25,832 bases of DNA, taken from CAZLIC01 sp964559535 (GTDB taxonomy: Bacteria > Pseudomonadota > Alphaproteobacteria > Rhodobacterales > Rhodobacteraceae). The position numbers and the translations under genes were made by a program. The stretch covers positions 1 through 25,832 of the forward strand of contig CAZLIC010000066.1 in NCBI GenBank assembly GCA_964559535.1, in the 5' to 3' direction. Of the stretch, positions 1 to 7,399 are shown one piece after another; the first letter of the stretch is position 1, and each line of letters begins with the position of its first letter. Under the pieces are notes generated by a model, which was not told where the DNA came from, searched no databases, and saw only the letters and a list, made by a program, of their open reading frames with translations.

Positions 1-29
1 CTGCCCAAGTCTACCAGAACACGCCAAAA

Positions 30-58
30 GTGGCAGGTTTTTCAGACGTTCCTATACT
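30..58 (+). promoter_or_regulatory. Possible sigma-70-type promoter for the first gene
   Basis: GTGGCA (30-35) and TATACT (53-58) are separated by 17 bases, a workable -35/-10 pair ending about 30 bases before the ATG at 90. The -10 matches five of six consensus bases; the -35 is weak. A purine-rich GGTGGAGGA lies just before the ATG and can serve as ribosome binding site. This is a motif reading only. Confidence 0.3.
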
Positions 59-89
59 ATTTATCACCGGCTAGGGTGGAGGATCAAAC

Positions 90-917
90 ATGCGGGCTTG
101 GGCTTGGATCACGGGCAACTGGGAACGCTGCTTCCTGTTCCTGATCGCACTAGTGTTCCTAGCTTTCAGTATCCGCTTCTTCCTCAAAATCGAAGTGACT
201 GCGGCAACCGCAGCGTTCGGCATGTTCTTCCTTTGCCTAATCTATTCCAATCTCGCGCGCTTCAAACACTTCAAGGGGTTTGGTATCGAAGCCGAGTTGT
301 GGGAAGACAAGCAGAAAGAGGCTGCCGTCCTGATCGACCGACTAAAGAATGTCGTGGGAATTTATACGCGTGAAGCAATAATTGGCCAGGTGATGAGGGG
401 ACGCATCGGATCGAATACTGGATGGAAGCACCATTGGCAGCTCTATGATCGACTCGTGGGGACACACAGAGATATTTGGACAGGAGAAGATTTCGCGGAC
501 CTAAAGCGACTGCTCGATGGTTTTTTCGTTTTTGATGTGATTGGAAAGCTGAGCCAGTCATACTCAGCACTCTTATCGAAGAAGAAAATTGAAGCCCGAA
601 AAGCAGTGAACGAGAAATTTAAGGATGCGCAAGCCGATCCGTCAACCCTCGCGCTAATAAGGCGGATCGAAAACATTCAGGAATCAATCCCTGATAGTTA
701 CAAAGTAAGTGAAAACGGAAATTTGGCCAAGCAGTGGCTTGATATGGTTGAGGCTGCAAGACTAACGCTTGAGGAAACTGCAGGCGTATCACTCGATTTT
801 GATGCAGAACGGCTGTCTCTTGCAAAATTATTGGCCACGCAAATGGAAAATGGCGGACTCAAGATCGATGAAAAGCTATTGGATCTCGCTGGTAAGGACA
901 TCAAACTAGGCGGGTAG
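90..917 (+). CDS. Hypothetical membrane-anchored protein, atypically AT-rich
   Basis: I do not recognise a named family. The 275-residue protein has two closely spaced hydrophobic segments at about residues 14-31 and 35-53, then a basic turn and the segment FKGFGIEAELWEDKQKEAA (about 61-79), followed by a long charged, mainly helical soluble region. The likely topology is an N-terminal membrane hairpin with a large cytoplasmic domain. The start at 90 has a good GGTGGAGGA ribosome binding site. Sampled 60-base blocks of the gene run at about 43-52% GC, whereas neighbouring genes are near 65-70%, and codon use is correspondingly different, which suggests recent acquisition. It converges on argF with a palindrome between them. 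No enzymatic motif is visible, so no function is assigned. Confidence 0.75.
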   Translation: MRAWAWITGNWERCFLFLIALVFLAFSIRFFLKIEVTAATAAFGMFFLCLIYSNLARFKHFKGFGIEAELWEDKQKEAAVLIDRLKNVVGIYTREAIIGQVMRGRIGSNTGWKHHWQLYDRLVGTHRDIWTGEDFADLKRLLDGFFVFDVIGKLSQSYSALLSKKKIEARKAVNEKFKDAQADPSTLALIRRIENIQESIPDSYKVSENGNLAKQWLDMVEAARLTLEETAGVSLDFDAERLSLAKLLATQMENGGLKIDEKLLDLAGKDIKLGG

Positions 918-924
918 TAAGCCA

Positions 925-950
925 TAGGGTGGTTGCAAGCACCCACCCTA
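925..950. repeat. Palindromic intergenic repeat (TAGGGTGG arms)
   Basis: TAGGGTGG (925-932) and CCACCCTA (943-950) form perfect 8-base arms around a 10-base loop. The element sits between the stop codon of the upstream plus-strand gene (917) and the argF stop (962), so it may end transcription from both sides. It lacks a T-tract. A related element with the same TAGGGTGGG edge follows iolB at 6535-6565, which suggests a dispersed repeat family. Confidence 0.6.
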
Positions 951-961
951 CGCCCCCCCCC

Positions 962-1888
962 TCACACCCCCAGACACCACCGCATCACCGCCTTCTGCGC
1001 GTGCAGGCGGTTTTCGGCTTCGTCGAAGATCACCGAATGCGGGCCGTCCATCACGCCCGAGGTCGCCTCGTCGTTCCGGTGGGCCGGAAGGCAGTGCATG
1101 AACAGGGCGTCGGGTTTGGCGCGGGACATCAGCGCCTCGTTCACCTGATAGCCGCGCAGCTGGTTGTGGCGGCGTTCGCGGGCGGATTCGGGGTCGTGCA
1201 TCGAGACCCAGGTGTCGGTCACCACAAGGTCGGCGCCTTCCACCGCCTTGGCCGGGTCGCGTTCGACCTGCACTTTTACCCCGCGCGACAGGGCGAACCT
1301 GATCCAGGCCTCTTCGGGGTCCAGCGTGGGGGGGCCGGTGAAGGTGAAGTCGAAGCCGAACTGCCCCGCGGCATGCAGGAACGAGGCGCAGACGTTGTTG
1401 CCGTCGCCCGACCACACCACCTTACGCCCCGCGATGGGGCCGCGGTGTTCTTCATACGTCATCACATCGGCCATGATCTGGCAGGGGTGGGTGCGGTTGG
1501 TCAGGCCGTTGATCACCGGCACGGTGGCGTGTTCGGCCATTTCCAGCAGCGTGGCTTCCTCGAAGGTGCGGATCATGATGAGGTCGACGTAGCGGGACAG
1601 GACGCGGGCGGTGTCGGCGATGGTTTCGCCATGGCCCAGCTGCATTTCCCTGCCCGACAGCACCATGGTCTGCCCGCCCATCTGCCGCACGCCCACGTCG
1701 AAGGACACGCGGGTGCGGGTGGAGGGTTTCTCGAAGATCAGCGCCACCATGCGGCCCGCCAGCGGCTGGGTATCGTCGGGCGCGCCCTTGGGGCGGTTGT
1801 TGCGCGCGGTCTTCATGGCGCGGGCGCTGTCGATCATGCCCCGCAGGTCGGCGGGGCTGGTCACGTGCAGGTCAAGGAAGTGCTTCAT
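962..1888 (-). CDS. argF: Ornithine carbamoyltransferase
   Basis: Catalyses carbamoyl phosphate + ornithine to citrulline + phosphate, a cytoplasmic step of arginine biosynthesis. The 308-residue product is the normal family length. Visible motifs are the carbamoyl-phosphate loop STRTR (residues 56-60), HPCQ (134-137), the DTWVSM segment near 225-230 and HCLPAH (265-270), which holds the catalytic cysteine. The reading frame is open further upstream, but the start at 1888 gives the conserved MKHFLDL N-terminus. It shares one base with the argD stop codon (TGATG arrangement), which implies translational coupling in an argD-argF operon. The upstream part of the open frame lies inside argD and is not real protein. 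Confidence 0.96.
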   Translation of the reverse strand: MKHFLDLHVTSPADLRGMIDSARAMKTARNNRPKGAPDDTQPLAGRMVALIFEKPSTRTRVSFDVGVRQMGGQTMVLSGREMQLGHGETIADTARVLSRYVDLIMIRTFEEATLLEMAEHATVPVINGLTNRTHPCQIMADVMTYEEHRGPIAGRKVVWSGDGNNVCASFLHAAGQFGFDFTFTGPPTLDPEEAWIRFALSRGVKVQVERDPAKAVEGADLVVTDTWVSMHDPESARERRHNQLRGYQVNEALMSRAKPDALFMHCLPAHRNDEATSGVMDGPHSVIFDEAENRLHAQKAVMRWCLGV

Positions 1889-3066
1889 CACGCGGCCTTT
1901 TGCGTCAGCCTGACGGCAGCCCGGTCCAGCCGTTCCACGGCCTCCAGAATGTCGGCGTCGGGGATGTTCAGCGCAGGCAGGATGCGCAGCACGTTGTCGG
2001 CCGCCGGAACGGCCAGCACGCCCGCGGCGTGGCCCGCCTTGGCCAAATCGGCGGGCGGCAGGCGGCACTTCAGGCCCAGCATCAGGCCCTGCCCGCGGAC
2101 GCCTTCAAACACGTCGGGGTGGCTGGCCACCAGCCCTTCCAGCCGCTGCCGCATCAGCGCGCCCTTGCGGGCGACTTCGGCCAGGAAGGCGGGGTCCGAG
2201 ACGATCTCCATCACCCGGGCGCCCACGGCACAGGCCAGCGGGTTGCCGCCGTAGGTGCTGCCGTGCGTGCCCGCCACCATGCCGCTGGCCGCCCGTTCGG
2301 TGGCCAGCACGGCGCCCAGCGGGAAGCCGCCGCCGATGCCCTTGGCCACCATCATGATGTCGGGCGTCACCCCCGCCCATTCATGCGCGAACAGCCGCCC
2401 TGTGCGGCCCATGCCGCACTGCACCTCGTCCAGCACCAAGAGCGCGCCCGACTGGTCGCACAACTCGCGCAGGCCGCGCAGGCAGACGTCGGGCATCGGC
2501 CGGATGCCGCCCTCGCCCTGGATCGGTTCCACCATGACGGCGGCGGTGCGGGTGGTGATGGCGGACTTCAGCCGGTCATGGTCGCCCCAGGGCACCTGCA
2601 CGAAGCCCGGCATCAGCGGGCCAAAGCCCTTGGCCAGCTTTTCCGACCCGGCGGCGGCGATGGCGGCGGTGGACCGGCCGTGGAAGGCGCCTTCGAATGC
2701 GATGATCTCCTTCCGGTCTTCCTTGGTGTCATACCAGAACTTCCGCACCATCTTGATGGCAAGCTCCGCCGCCTCGGTGCCCGAGTTGGTGAAGAACACC
2801 GTGTCGGCAAAGGTGGCCTCGACCAGCATGCACGCCAGCCGTTCCTGTTCCTCGATCCGGTAGAGGTTCGAGACATGCCAGAGCCTCTCGGCCTGCGCGG
2901 TCAGCGCCGCGACAAGGTCGGGGTTGGCGTGGCCCAGCGCGTTCACCGCGATGCCTGCGCCAAGGTCGAGGTATCGCTTGCCGTCATCCGCGGTCAGCCA
3001 CGAGCCTTCTCCCTGCGTGAAGGTCAGGGGCGTGCGGTTGTAGGTGGGCAGAACGGGCGGAATCAT
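1888..3066 (-). CDS. argD: Acetylornithine / succinyldiaminopimelate aminotransferase
   Basis: PLP-dependent class III aminotransferase that converts N-acetylglutamate semialdehyde to N-acetylornithine in arginine biosynthesis; family members often also act on succinyl-diaminopimelate. The protein is 392 residues. NSGTEAAE (94-101) binds the cofactor phosphate, DEVQ (213-216) contacts the pyridine ring, and Lys242 in AKGIGGGFPLG is the Schiff-base lysine. The start at 3066 is chosen because MIPPVLPTYNR is the typical N-terminus and GAAAGG lies at good spacing; the frame stays open for 70 more codons without family similarity. It is coupled to argF downstream. Confidence 0.95.
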   Translation of the reverse strand: MIPPVLPTYNRTPLTFTQGEGSWLTADDGKRYLDLGAGIAVNALGHANPDLVAALTAQAERLWHVSNLYRIEEQERLACMLVEATFADTVFFTNSGTEAAELAIKMVRKFWYDTKEDRKEIIAFEGAFHGRSTAAIAAAGSEKLAKGFGPLMPGFVQVPWGDHDRLKSAITTRTAAVMVEPIQGEGGIRPMPDVCLRGLRELCDQSGALLVLDEVQCGMGRTGRLFAHEWAGVTPDIMMVAKGIGGGFPLGAVLATERAASGMVAGTHGSTYGGNPLACAVGARVMEIVSDPAFLAEVARKGALMRQRLEGLVASHPDVFEGVRGQGLMLGLKCRLPPADLAKAGHAAGVLAVPAADNVLRILPALNIPDADILEAVERLDRAAVRLTQKAA

Positions 3067-3272
3067 GGGCTTGCCTTTCGGGTGGCTAAGATCCGGGAAC
3101 ACGGACGCCCAAGCGGTGACGCGGGGCGCAGGTTTCGTCAATGGAGGATAGATGGAGGAACGGAAGGCGGCACGCAGCCGGGAACGCGTCAGGCGCGTCG
3201 ACGTCGGATGGAGCGTGCGGTTCCGAGTTCCATGGCGTCGTGCATAGCGGTTTTCCCGGGGCAGGACCAGCG

Positions 3273-3935
3273 TCAATCTGCGGGCGTGCCAATGTCGCGG
3301 AGCAGGCAGAACGAGAAATGACCGTCACTGTCCAACGTCAGGTATTCGAACCGCCAGCCATCCAGGACGCAGAACGCATTCACGGCTTCCACTACGCCAT
3401 AGACCACCGGCTTCACAACATTGCCGGTACAGAAATCGTGGCCTGCGATGCGCCCGCCGGGCCGCATGAGCGGCGCAAGCAGGCGCAGTTCTTCCTGCGT
3501 CGTGGCAAAGCTGTGGTCGGTATCGAGATAGGCAAAATCCAGCGTCCGAAGCGGAAACGCGGCCAGTCGATCAAGCGATGTGCCAAGATGCAAGTGTACC
3601 TGCCCCCGGGCGATCTCATCGGAAAAGCGGGAGGTCACCCGGTCGAGGCCGAAGGAATAGCGCCCGCCCTCCCAGGGGTCGATCAGATGCAGCTGGTCCG
3701 GCTGCATCCGGTTCAGGATCTCGGCCGAAAAGTCGCCTTCCGCAACGCCGATTTCGACCGCGACACCGCCTTTTGGGATGGCATCAAGCAGGTGCAGCCG
3801 ATCAGGCAGCCGCCGCGCTCTGTCGGTGTGGGCTGGCAACAGCGGCAGGCGCGGTGTGGCATTGCGCAAGGCCCGGCGAACCCCGCGCGGGTCAACCGGC
3901 TGCAAGCCCTCGTCGCGACCGTGCGCGGTTGTCAT
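3273..3935 (-). CDS. Class I SAM-dependent methyltransferase-like protein
   Basis: A 220-residue protein with AVEIGVAEGDFSAEIL (about residues 58-73), a methyltransferase motif I (E-x-G-x-x-x-G-D) for S-adenosylmethionine. HLIDPWEGG and later FAYLDTDHSF and GGRIAGHDF follow, the pattern of the Methyltransf_24 / O-methyltransferase-like group. The substrate cannot be read from sequence. The start at 3935 has only a weak ribosome binding site, and the arginine-rich first 45 residues look poorly conserved, so an internal start is possible. It is separated by 206 bases from argD downstream and by 245 bases from the divergent gcrA, so it probably has its own promoter. Confidence 0.75.
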   Translation of the reverse strand: MTTAHGRDEGLQPVDPRGVRRALRNATPRLPLLPAHTDRARRLPDRLHLLDAIPKGGVAVEIGVAEGDFSAEILNRMQPDQLHLIDPWEGGRYSFGLDRVTSRFSDEIARGQVHLHLGTSLDRLAAFPLRTLDFAYLDTDHSFATTQEELRLLAPLMRPGGRIAGHDFCTGNVVKPVVYGVVEAVNAFCVLDGWRFEYLTLDSDGHFSFCLLRDIGTPAD

Positions 3936-4147
3936 GCCGTGACATTCATGCGCGATGCCGATTCATTGGCCTGCCGCTGCGGTTTTGCCTCTATGCATCT
4001 TCAATGCAAGGATACGGTGATACAAGGGTAGGGCAGCGTCCGGGCCCGCGCAATGGCCGTTCCCCCTTGCCCGCCCGACCGGAATCCGGCACACACTGGC
4101 GATCTCTTGGCGGCCGGGCCTGCGCTTCGGCTGCCTTGGAACCGTTT

Positions 4148-4162
4148 GGTCCATCCTGGACC
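4148..4162 (+). promoter_or_regulatory. Inverted repeat in the gcrA leader
   Basis: GGTCCA (4148-4153), spacer TCC, TGGACC (4157-4162) form perfect 6-base arms ending nine bases before the gcrA ribosome binding site AGGAG (4171-4175). The 10-mer TCCTGGACCG recurs at 4154, 4184 and 4808. It could be a leader hairpin or a protein site, or coincidence in GC-rich DNA. Confidence 0.25.
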
Positions 4163-4180
4163 GCCGACCTAGGAGTCCCG

Positions 4181-4801
4181 ATGTCCTGGACCGATGAACG
4201 TGTCGAGACGCTGAAACGCATGTGGGCCGAGGGGCAGTCTGCCAGCCAGATTGCCAAAGAGCTGGGTGGGGTCACGCGCAATGCGGTGATCGGCAAGGTG
4301 CACCGTCTGGGCCTGTCGAACCGCGTGGGCGGGCTGGAGGACGAAGACGCGGCGGTGGCCGTGGCGCCGCCCGCAGCACCGGTGGCCGAGCAGGCGGCAG
4401 AAACCGCCGACCATGCCGAGGCCGAATTGGCCGGCGTTTCGACGGAAGCCGCACAGCCCGATCCGGCGGCGGGTACAGCACCTTCTCCGCTGCCATCGAA
4501 CGTGGCGCCGCTGCCGCTGCGCAAGCCCATCGTTCCGGCCGGCCAACCCTTGCCGCCGCAGCCCTCGGCCAACGAGATTTCGCCCGAAGCCCTTGCTTCG
4601 GTTCGCGAAGTTGAGAAACGGGCGAAGAAACTGACGCTGATGGAACTGACCGAGCGCACCTGCAAATGGCCGATCGGCGACCCCGCGACTGATGACTTCT
4701 GGTTCTGCGGCCTGCCCTCGCTGCCCGGCAAACCCTATTGCGAGGCGCATGTCGGGGTGGCGTTCCAGCCGATGTCGGCGCGCCGGGACCGGCGGCGTTG
4801 A
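4181..4801 (+). CDS. gcrA: GcrA family cell-cycle regulator
   Basis: GcrA is an alphaproteobacterial transcription factor. In Caulobacter it binds sigma-70 and acts at promoters carrying CcrM-methylated GANTC sites. The 206-residue product has the diagnostic N-terminal helix-turn-helix beginning MSWTDERVETLKRMW and running through KVHRLGLSNR (about 1-48). A low-complexity Ala/Pro/Glu linker follows (about 50-145), then the conserved C-terminal module with CKWPIGDP (161-168), FWFCG (173-177) and GKPYCEAH (183-190). AGGAG lies five bases before the ATG. The frame is open upstream from 3578, but those residues are not GcrA-like. A small membrane protein starts within its last codons (TTGA overlap). 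Confidence 0.95.
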   Translation: MSWTDERVETLKRMWAEGQSASQIAKELGGVTRNAVIGKVHRLGLSNRVGGLEDEDAAVAVAPPAAPVAEQAAETADHAEAELAGVSTEAAQPDPAAGTAPSPLPSNVAPLPLRKPIVPAGQPLPPQPSANEISPEALASVREVEKRAKKLTLMELTERTCKWPIGDPATDDFWFCGLPSLPGKPYCEAHVGVAFQPMSARRDRRR

Positions 4802-4980
4802 CCAAGTTCCTGGACCGCGACCACCCGATGTTCCGCCGCGCCTGGGTGCGGTGGGTGACGGTGCTGGTGCCGCTGTTCTGGGCCGCGGTAGAGCTGTTTG
4901 TCCTGGAAGGTCCGGGCTGGGCGATCATGTTCGCGGCGGCCGGGATCTATGCGTTCTGGGTGCTGATCCTCAGGCGGTAA
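4798..4980 (+). CDS. Small membrane protein coupled to gcrA
   Basis: The protein of 60 residues starts at a TTG (4798-4800) that overlaps the gcrA stop as TTGA, giving M-TKFLDRDHPMFRRAWVRWV followed by two hydrophobic segments separated by a Gly-Pro-Gly turn (about residues 18-33 and 39-56). An ATG further upstream (4738) is possible, but those 20 residues lie inside gcrA and are not membrane-like. An ATG at residue 11 (4828) is a third option. I recall short proteins with this N-terminal LDRDHPMFRR pattern in related genomes, possibly the DUF3329 group, but cannot confirm it. Its tail overlaps the tail of the convergent ParA-like gene by 11 bases. Confidence 0.65.
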   Translation: MTKFLDRDHPMFRRAWVRWVTVLVPLFWAAVELFVLEGPGWAIMFAAAGIYAFWVLILRR

Positions 4981-5596
4981 GGCGGGTCAGAACCTCGCGC
5001 GCCAGGGCTTCGGCCTCGTCCCTCGCGGTACTGCGGGGGGTGTCGGAAACCCCCAGGCCCTGCCCCAAAGTCTCTGCAAATACAGTACGTTGGCCAAGCG
5101 TTGCGGTGGCTACGTCGGCGGTCATCCGGGCGGCCTCGGTGGCCACTTCGACGGCCAGACGGGTGCCTGACTTGACGCGGTTCATCACCAGCACCACCGG
5201 CTTGCCCACCCGCACCGCCAGGTCCAGCACGCCTTCCGTCGCCCAGAGGTCCAGGTGGCTGCTGGCCACCGGCACCAGCACCAGCGACGCCTCGCGCAGC
5301 GCCGGACGCAGGTCGCTGTCGATCTTGGGGGGCGTGTCGATCACCACCACGTCACAGGTTTTCTTCAGCTTTTCAACCTCATAGCTGACCCCCCAGGCGC
5401 TGGCGGTGGAAAACTCCATGTCGTGCAACCCGCGGTCGCGACGGGTGAGGAACCAGCGACCCAGCGACCCCTGCGGGTCGGTGTCCAGTAGCGCGACCTT
5501 CAGCCCGCGGCGCACGAATTCGGCCGCCAGCGTGGCCGCCAGCGTGGTTTTCCCGCTGCCGCCCTTCTGCTGCGCAATGGTGATCACATAGGCCAT
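4970..5596 (-). CDS. Orphan ParA/MinD-family P-loop ATPase
   Basis: A 208-residue ParA-superfamily ATPase with the deviant Walker A box KGGSGKTT (residues 11-18), LLDTDPQGS (about 37-44) and Walker B VVVIDTPP (83-90). It is shorter than chromosomal ParA in this window (270 residues) and lacks an N-terminal DNA-binding extension, which fits the short ParA partition/positioning group (VirC1-, ParA- or PpfA-like). No partner ParB or parS is adjacent. Start 5596 gives MAYVITIAQQKGG; the 67 upstream codons in the same frame are not family-like. Cargo could be a plasmid-like element, a chemoreceptor cluster or something else; the sequence does not decide. It lies 100 bases downstream of the asparaginase gene. 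Confidence 0.8.
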   Translation of the reverse strand: MAYVITIAQQKGGSGKTTLAATLAAEFVRRGLKVALLDTDPQGSLGRWFLTRRDRGLHDMEFSTASAWGVSYEVEKLKKTCDVVVIDTPPKIDSDLRPALREASLVLVPVASSHLDLWATEGVLDLAVRVGKPVVLVMNRVKSGTRLAVEVATEAARMTADVATATLGQRTVFAETLGQGLGVSDTPRSTARDEAEALAREVLTRLTA

Positions 5597-5696
5597 GGCA
5601 CCCCCGATTCTGCGCCGCAGCATAGGGCGATTCGCGGCAGGATGACAGGCATGTGTCACGCCTTGCTGCCAGGCGGGGAACCACGCGCGCAGTGGT

Positions 5697-6521
5697 TCAC
5701 GTTGAAAAGTCAAGCCACAGGCGGGCAAGGGCCGCTTCCGGCGTGTCGGTGCCGCCGTTTTCGACCCCCGCGTCCCACAGGGGGGCGCCTGCGGCATAGG
5801 CGCCGGGGGTCAGACCGCCGGTTTCACAAACCGAGACCGCGCGCAGGCGGCAGCCGCGGGCGGTGGCCTGTGCGAGTGTCGTGGCAAGGGCGGGGTCGGC
5901 GGGCAGGGTGCCCGCGCCGAACACGCGCAGCACCGCGCCGTCAAGAGTTGCGAGCGCGGCATCCAGCATGGCGGCGGGCAGGCCGGGGGTCATGGTGAGG
6001 ATGGCCAGGCGACGGTCGGCGAAGCGGCGTTTGCGCCACGGACCGACGGGCGGACCGAGCAGGGCACGGAAGCTGTCGGCGTGGCGGCTGTCGTGCTTGA
6101 CCAGCCCGGCCGCGGGCAGAAGGCGGCCGCCGAAGGCCAGCCAGACGCCCGTTCCGGGGTTGGCCGAAAGCGCGAGCGTGAGGTTTTCGGCGGCCTCGGT
6201 GCCGGTGCCCAGCGGCTGCATCGACCCGGTCAGCAGCGTGGCCTGCGGCCAGCCCGCCAGCGCCTGCGACAGGGCGGCGCCGGTGTGCGCCATGGTGTCG
6301 GTGCCGTGGGTGATGACGACGGGGCCGGGCTCGGCTTCGATCAGGTCCAGCAGGCGGTTCCAGTGGTGGCGGGTGATGGCGGCGCTGTCGATAAGGGGGT
6401 CGAAGGTGATGACGCGGGCGCGGCCGCCTGCGGCCTGTTCCACCACGCCGCGCCCGGGGGTCAAGCCCGAGGGGCCGGGCACCATGCCGATGGTGCCGCC
6501 GGTGTGGATGAGAAGGCGCAT
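5697..6521 (-). CDS. Asparaginase-family amidohydrolase
   Basis: L-asparaginase/glutaminase fold. The first threonine motif is HTGGTIGM (residues 6-13), the second is THGTDTMAHTG (71-81), then GSMQP (99-103), and the catalytic lysine is in VKHDS (Lys142). No signal peptide is present, so it is cytoplasmic. At 274 residues it is shorter than E. coli asparaginases (about 330), the C-terminal domain being compact. The start at 6521 is fixed by MRLLIHTGG; the earlier 63 codons of the frame lie in iolB. It begins 37 bases after iolB on the same strand, with a palindromic repeat in the gap, so it may be a weakly read tail of the iol operon. The true amide substrate is unproven. Confidence 0.85.
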   Translation of the reverse strand: MRLLIHTGGTIGMVPGPSGLTPGRGVVEQAAGGRARVITFDPLIDSAAITRHHWNRLLDLIEAEPGPVVITHGTDTMAHTGAALSQALAGWPQATLLTGSMQPLGTGTEAAENLTLALSANPGTGVWLAFGGRLLPAAGLVKHDSRHADSFRALLGPPVGPWRKRRFADRRLAILTMTPGLPAAMLDAALATLDGAVLRVFGAGTLPADPALATTLAQATARGCRLRAVSVCETGGLTPGAYAAGAPLWDAGVENGGTDTPEAALARLWLDFST

Positions 6522-6534
6522 GAGGTTTCCGCAA

Positions 6535-6565
6535 GGGGTGGTGGGCAGATTGCCCACCCTACCCC
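6535..6565. repeat. Palindromic intergenic repeat after iolB
   Basis: GGTGGGCA (6540-6547), spacer GAT, TGCCCACC (6551-6558) is a perfect 8-base-arm palindrome. The outer GGGGT (6535-6539) pairs with ACCCC (6561-6565) across a 2-base bulge. The iolB stop codon TAG is built into its edge. The stem could act as a transcriptional attenuator or an mRNA 3' stabiliser between iolB and the asparaginase gene. The minus-strand edge TAGGGTGGG matches the element at 925-950. Confidence 0.6.
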
Positions 6566-7365
6566 GCGTCGCGCTGCACGATCCAGTCGTGGTGGGGGTG
6601 GTTCTGGAAGCGCCAGGCGCGGCGGGGGCCGGCCATGACGTTGAGGTAGTACATTTCGTAGCCCCAGGGCACGCCGCAGGGGTGGTGGCCTTTCGGGACA
6701 AGGACGACATCGTGGTCGTGCACCGTCATGGTTTCGTCCAGCGAGCCGTCGTCGGTGAAGACGCGCTGGTGGCCGTAGCCCTGTGCGGGGTTCAACCGGT
6801 GATAGTAGGTTTCTTCCAGATAGGTCATCCGGGGGAAGTCGTCCTCGTCATGCCGGTGCGGGGGGTACGAAGACCAGTGGCCTTCGGGGGTGTAGACCTC
6901 GGTCACCAGAAGGCTTCCGGCGACGTCGCGTTCTTCCATGGCGATGGGGTGGATATGGCGGGTGTTGCCGCCCTTGCCGCGGGTGACCCGGCCGATCCCT
7001 GTGGGGCCGATGATCTGGGCCGGGTGGCTGGTGGTAGCGGGGGCGGTGCAAAGGGCGAGGGTGAGCGGCGTGGTGCCGGTGACCTGCCAGTCCTTGCCGC
7101 CCGGCACATAGACGGCGTGGGGCGGGGCCTTCTCGAACACCGACATGCGGCCCCCCAGCGTGCCGAAGTCGTGCCCCGCGGCCTGCGCCGTGCCGTGCCC
7201 CTCGACCCAGACAAGGATGCCCTCGCCGTCACCGGTGTTGCCGCGGGCGGTTTCACCGGGGGCGAGGCGCCAGAGGTGGAAGCCCACGTAGCCCCAGCCG
7301 GCTGCGGCGGGGGTGATGTCGTGGACCAGGCCGGTGGTGGAGCGGGGTCGGCGGAGGAGGGTCAT
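6559..7365 (-). CDS. iolB: 5-deoxy-glucuronate isomerase
   Basis: Isomerises 5-deoxy-D-glucuronate to 2-deoxy-5-keto-D-gluconate, the step before IolC in inositol catabolism. The 268-residue protein is the normal family length (about 270) and has the two-cupin fold. Metal-ligand histidines are visible in SSYPPHRHDEDDFPR (about 165-179), with VPKGHHPC (223-230) and GYEMYYLNVMAG near the C-terminus. The start at 7365 has GAAGGTG at proper spacing. It lies 139 bases after iolE, a gap that holds a dispersed GC-rich repeat, so it is the only catabolic gene here not overlapping its upstream neighbour. Confidence 0.95.
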   Translation of the reverse strand: MTLLRRPRSTTGLVHDITPAAAGWGYVGFHLWRLAPGETARGNTGDGEGILVWVEGHGTAQAAGHDFGTLGGRMSVFEKAPPHAVYVPGGKDWQVTGTTPLTLALCTAPATTSHPAQIIGPTGIGRVTRGKGGNTRHIHPIAMEERDVAGSLLVTEVYTPEGHWSSYPPHRHDEDDFPRMTYLEETYYHRLNPAQGYGHQRVFTDDGSLDETMTVHDHDVVLVPKGHHPCGVPWGYEMYYLNVMAGPRRAWRFQNHPHHDWIVQRDAG

Positions 7366-7399
7366 CTTGCACCTTCGGCGTTCGGCCCGGTGGTTGGCG

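Noticed and set aside
929..2254. Long plus-strand open frame (441 codons) across argF and argD
   Set aside because: Antisense shadow in GC-rich DNA; the minus strand has complete argF and argD with active-site motifs, and the antisense product is His/Gly/Arg-rich with no family features.
3141..4031. Plus-strand open frame of 296 codons between argD and gcrA
   Set aside because: Mostly antisense to the methyltransferase-like gene; no recognisable motif and no good ribosome binding context.
3960..4086. GANTC (CcrM) sites GATTC 3960-3964 and GAATC 4082-4086 upstream of gcrA
   Set aside because: At this base composition a GANTC is expected about every 300 bases, so two in this interval, and others near 5606, 13401 and 15936, are not informative without methylation data.
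5692..5707. parS-like TGGTTCACGTTGAAAA at the end of the asparaginase gene
   Set aside because: Only about 12 of 16 positions match and the palindrome is broken, unlike the two perfect sites.
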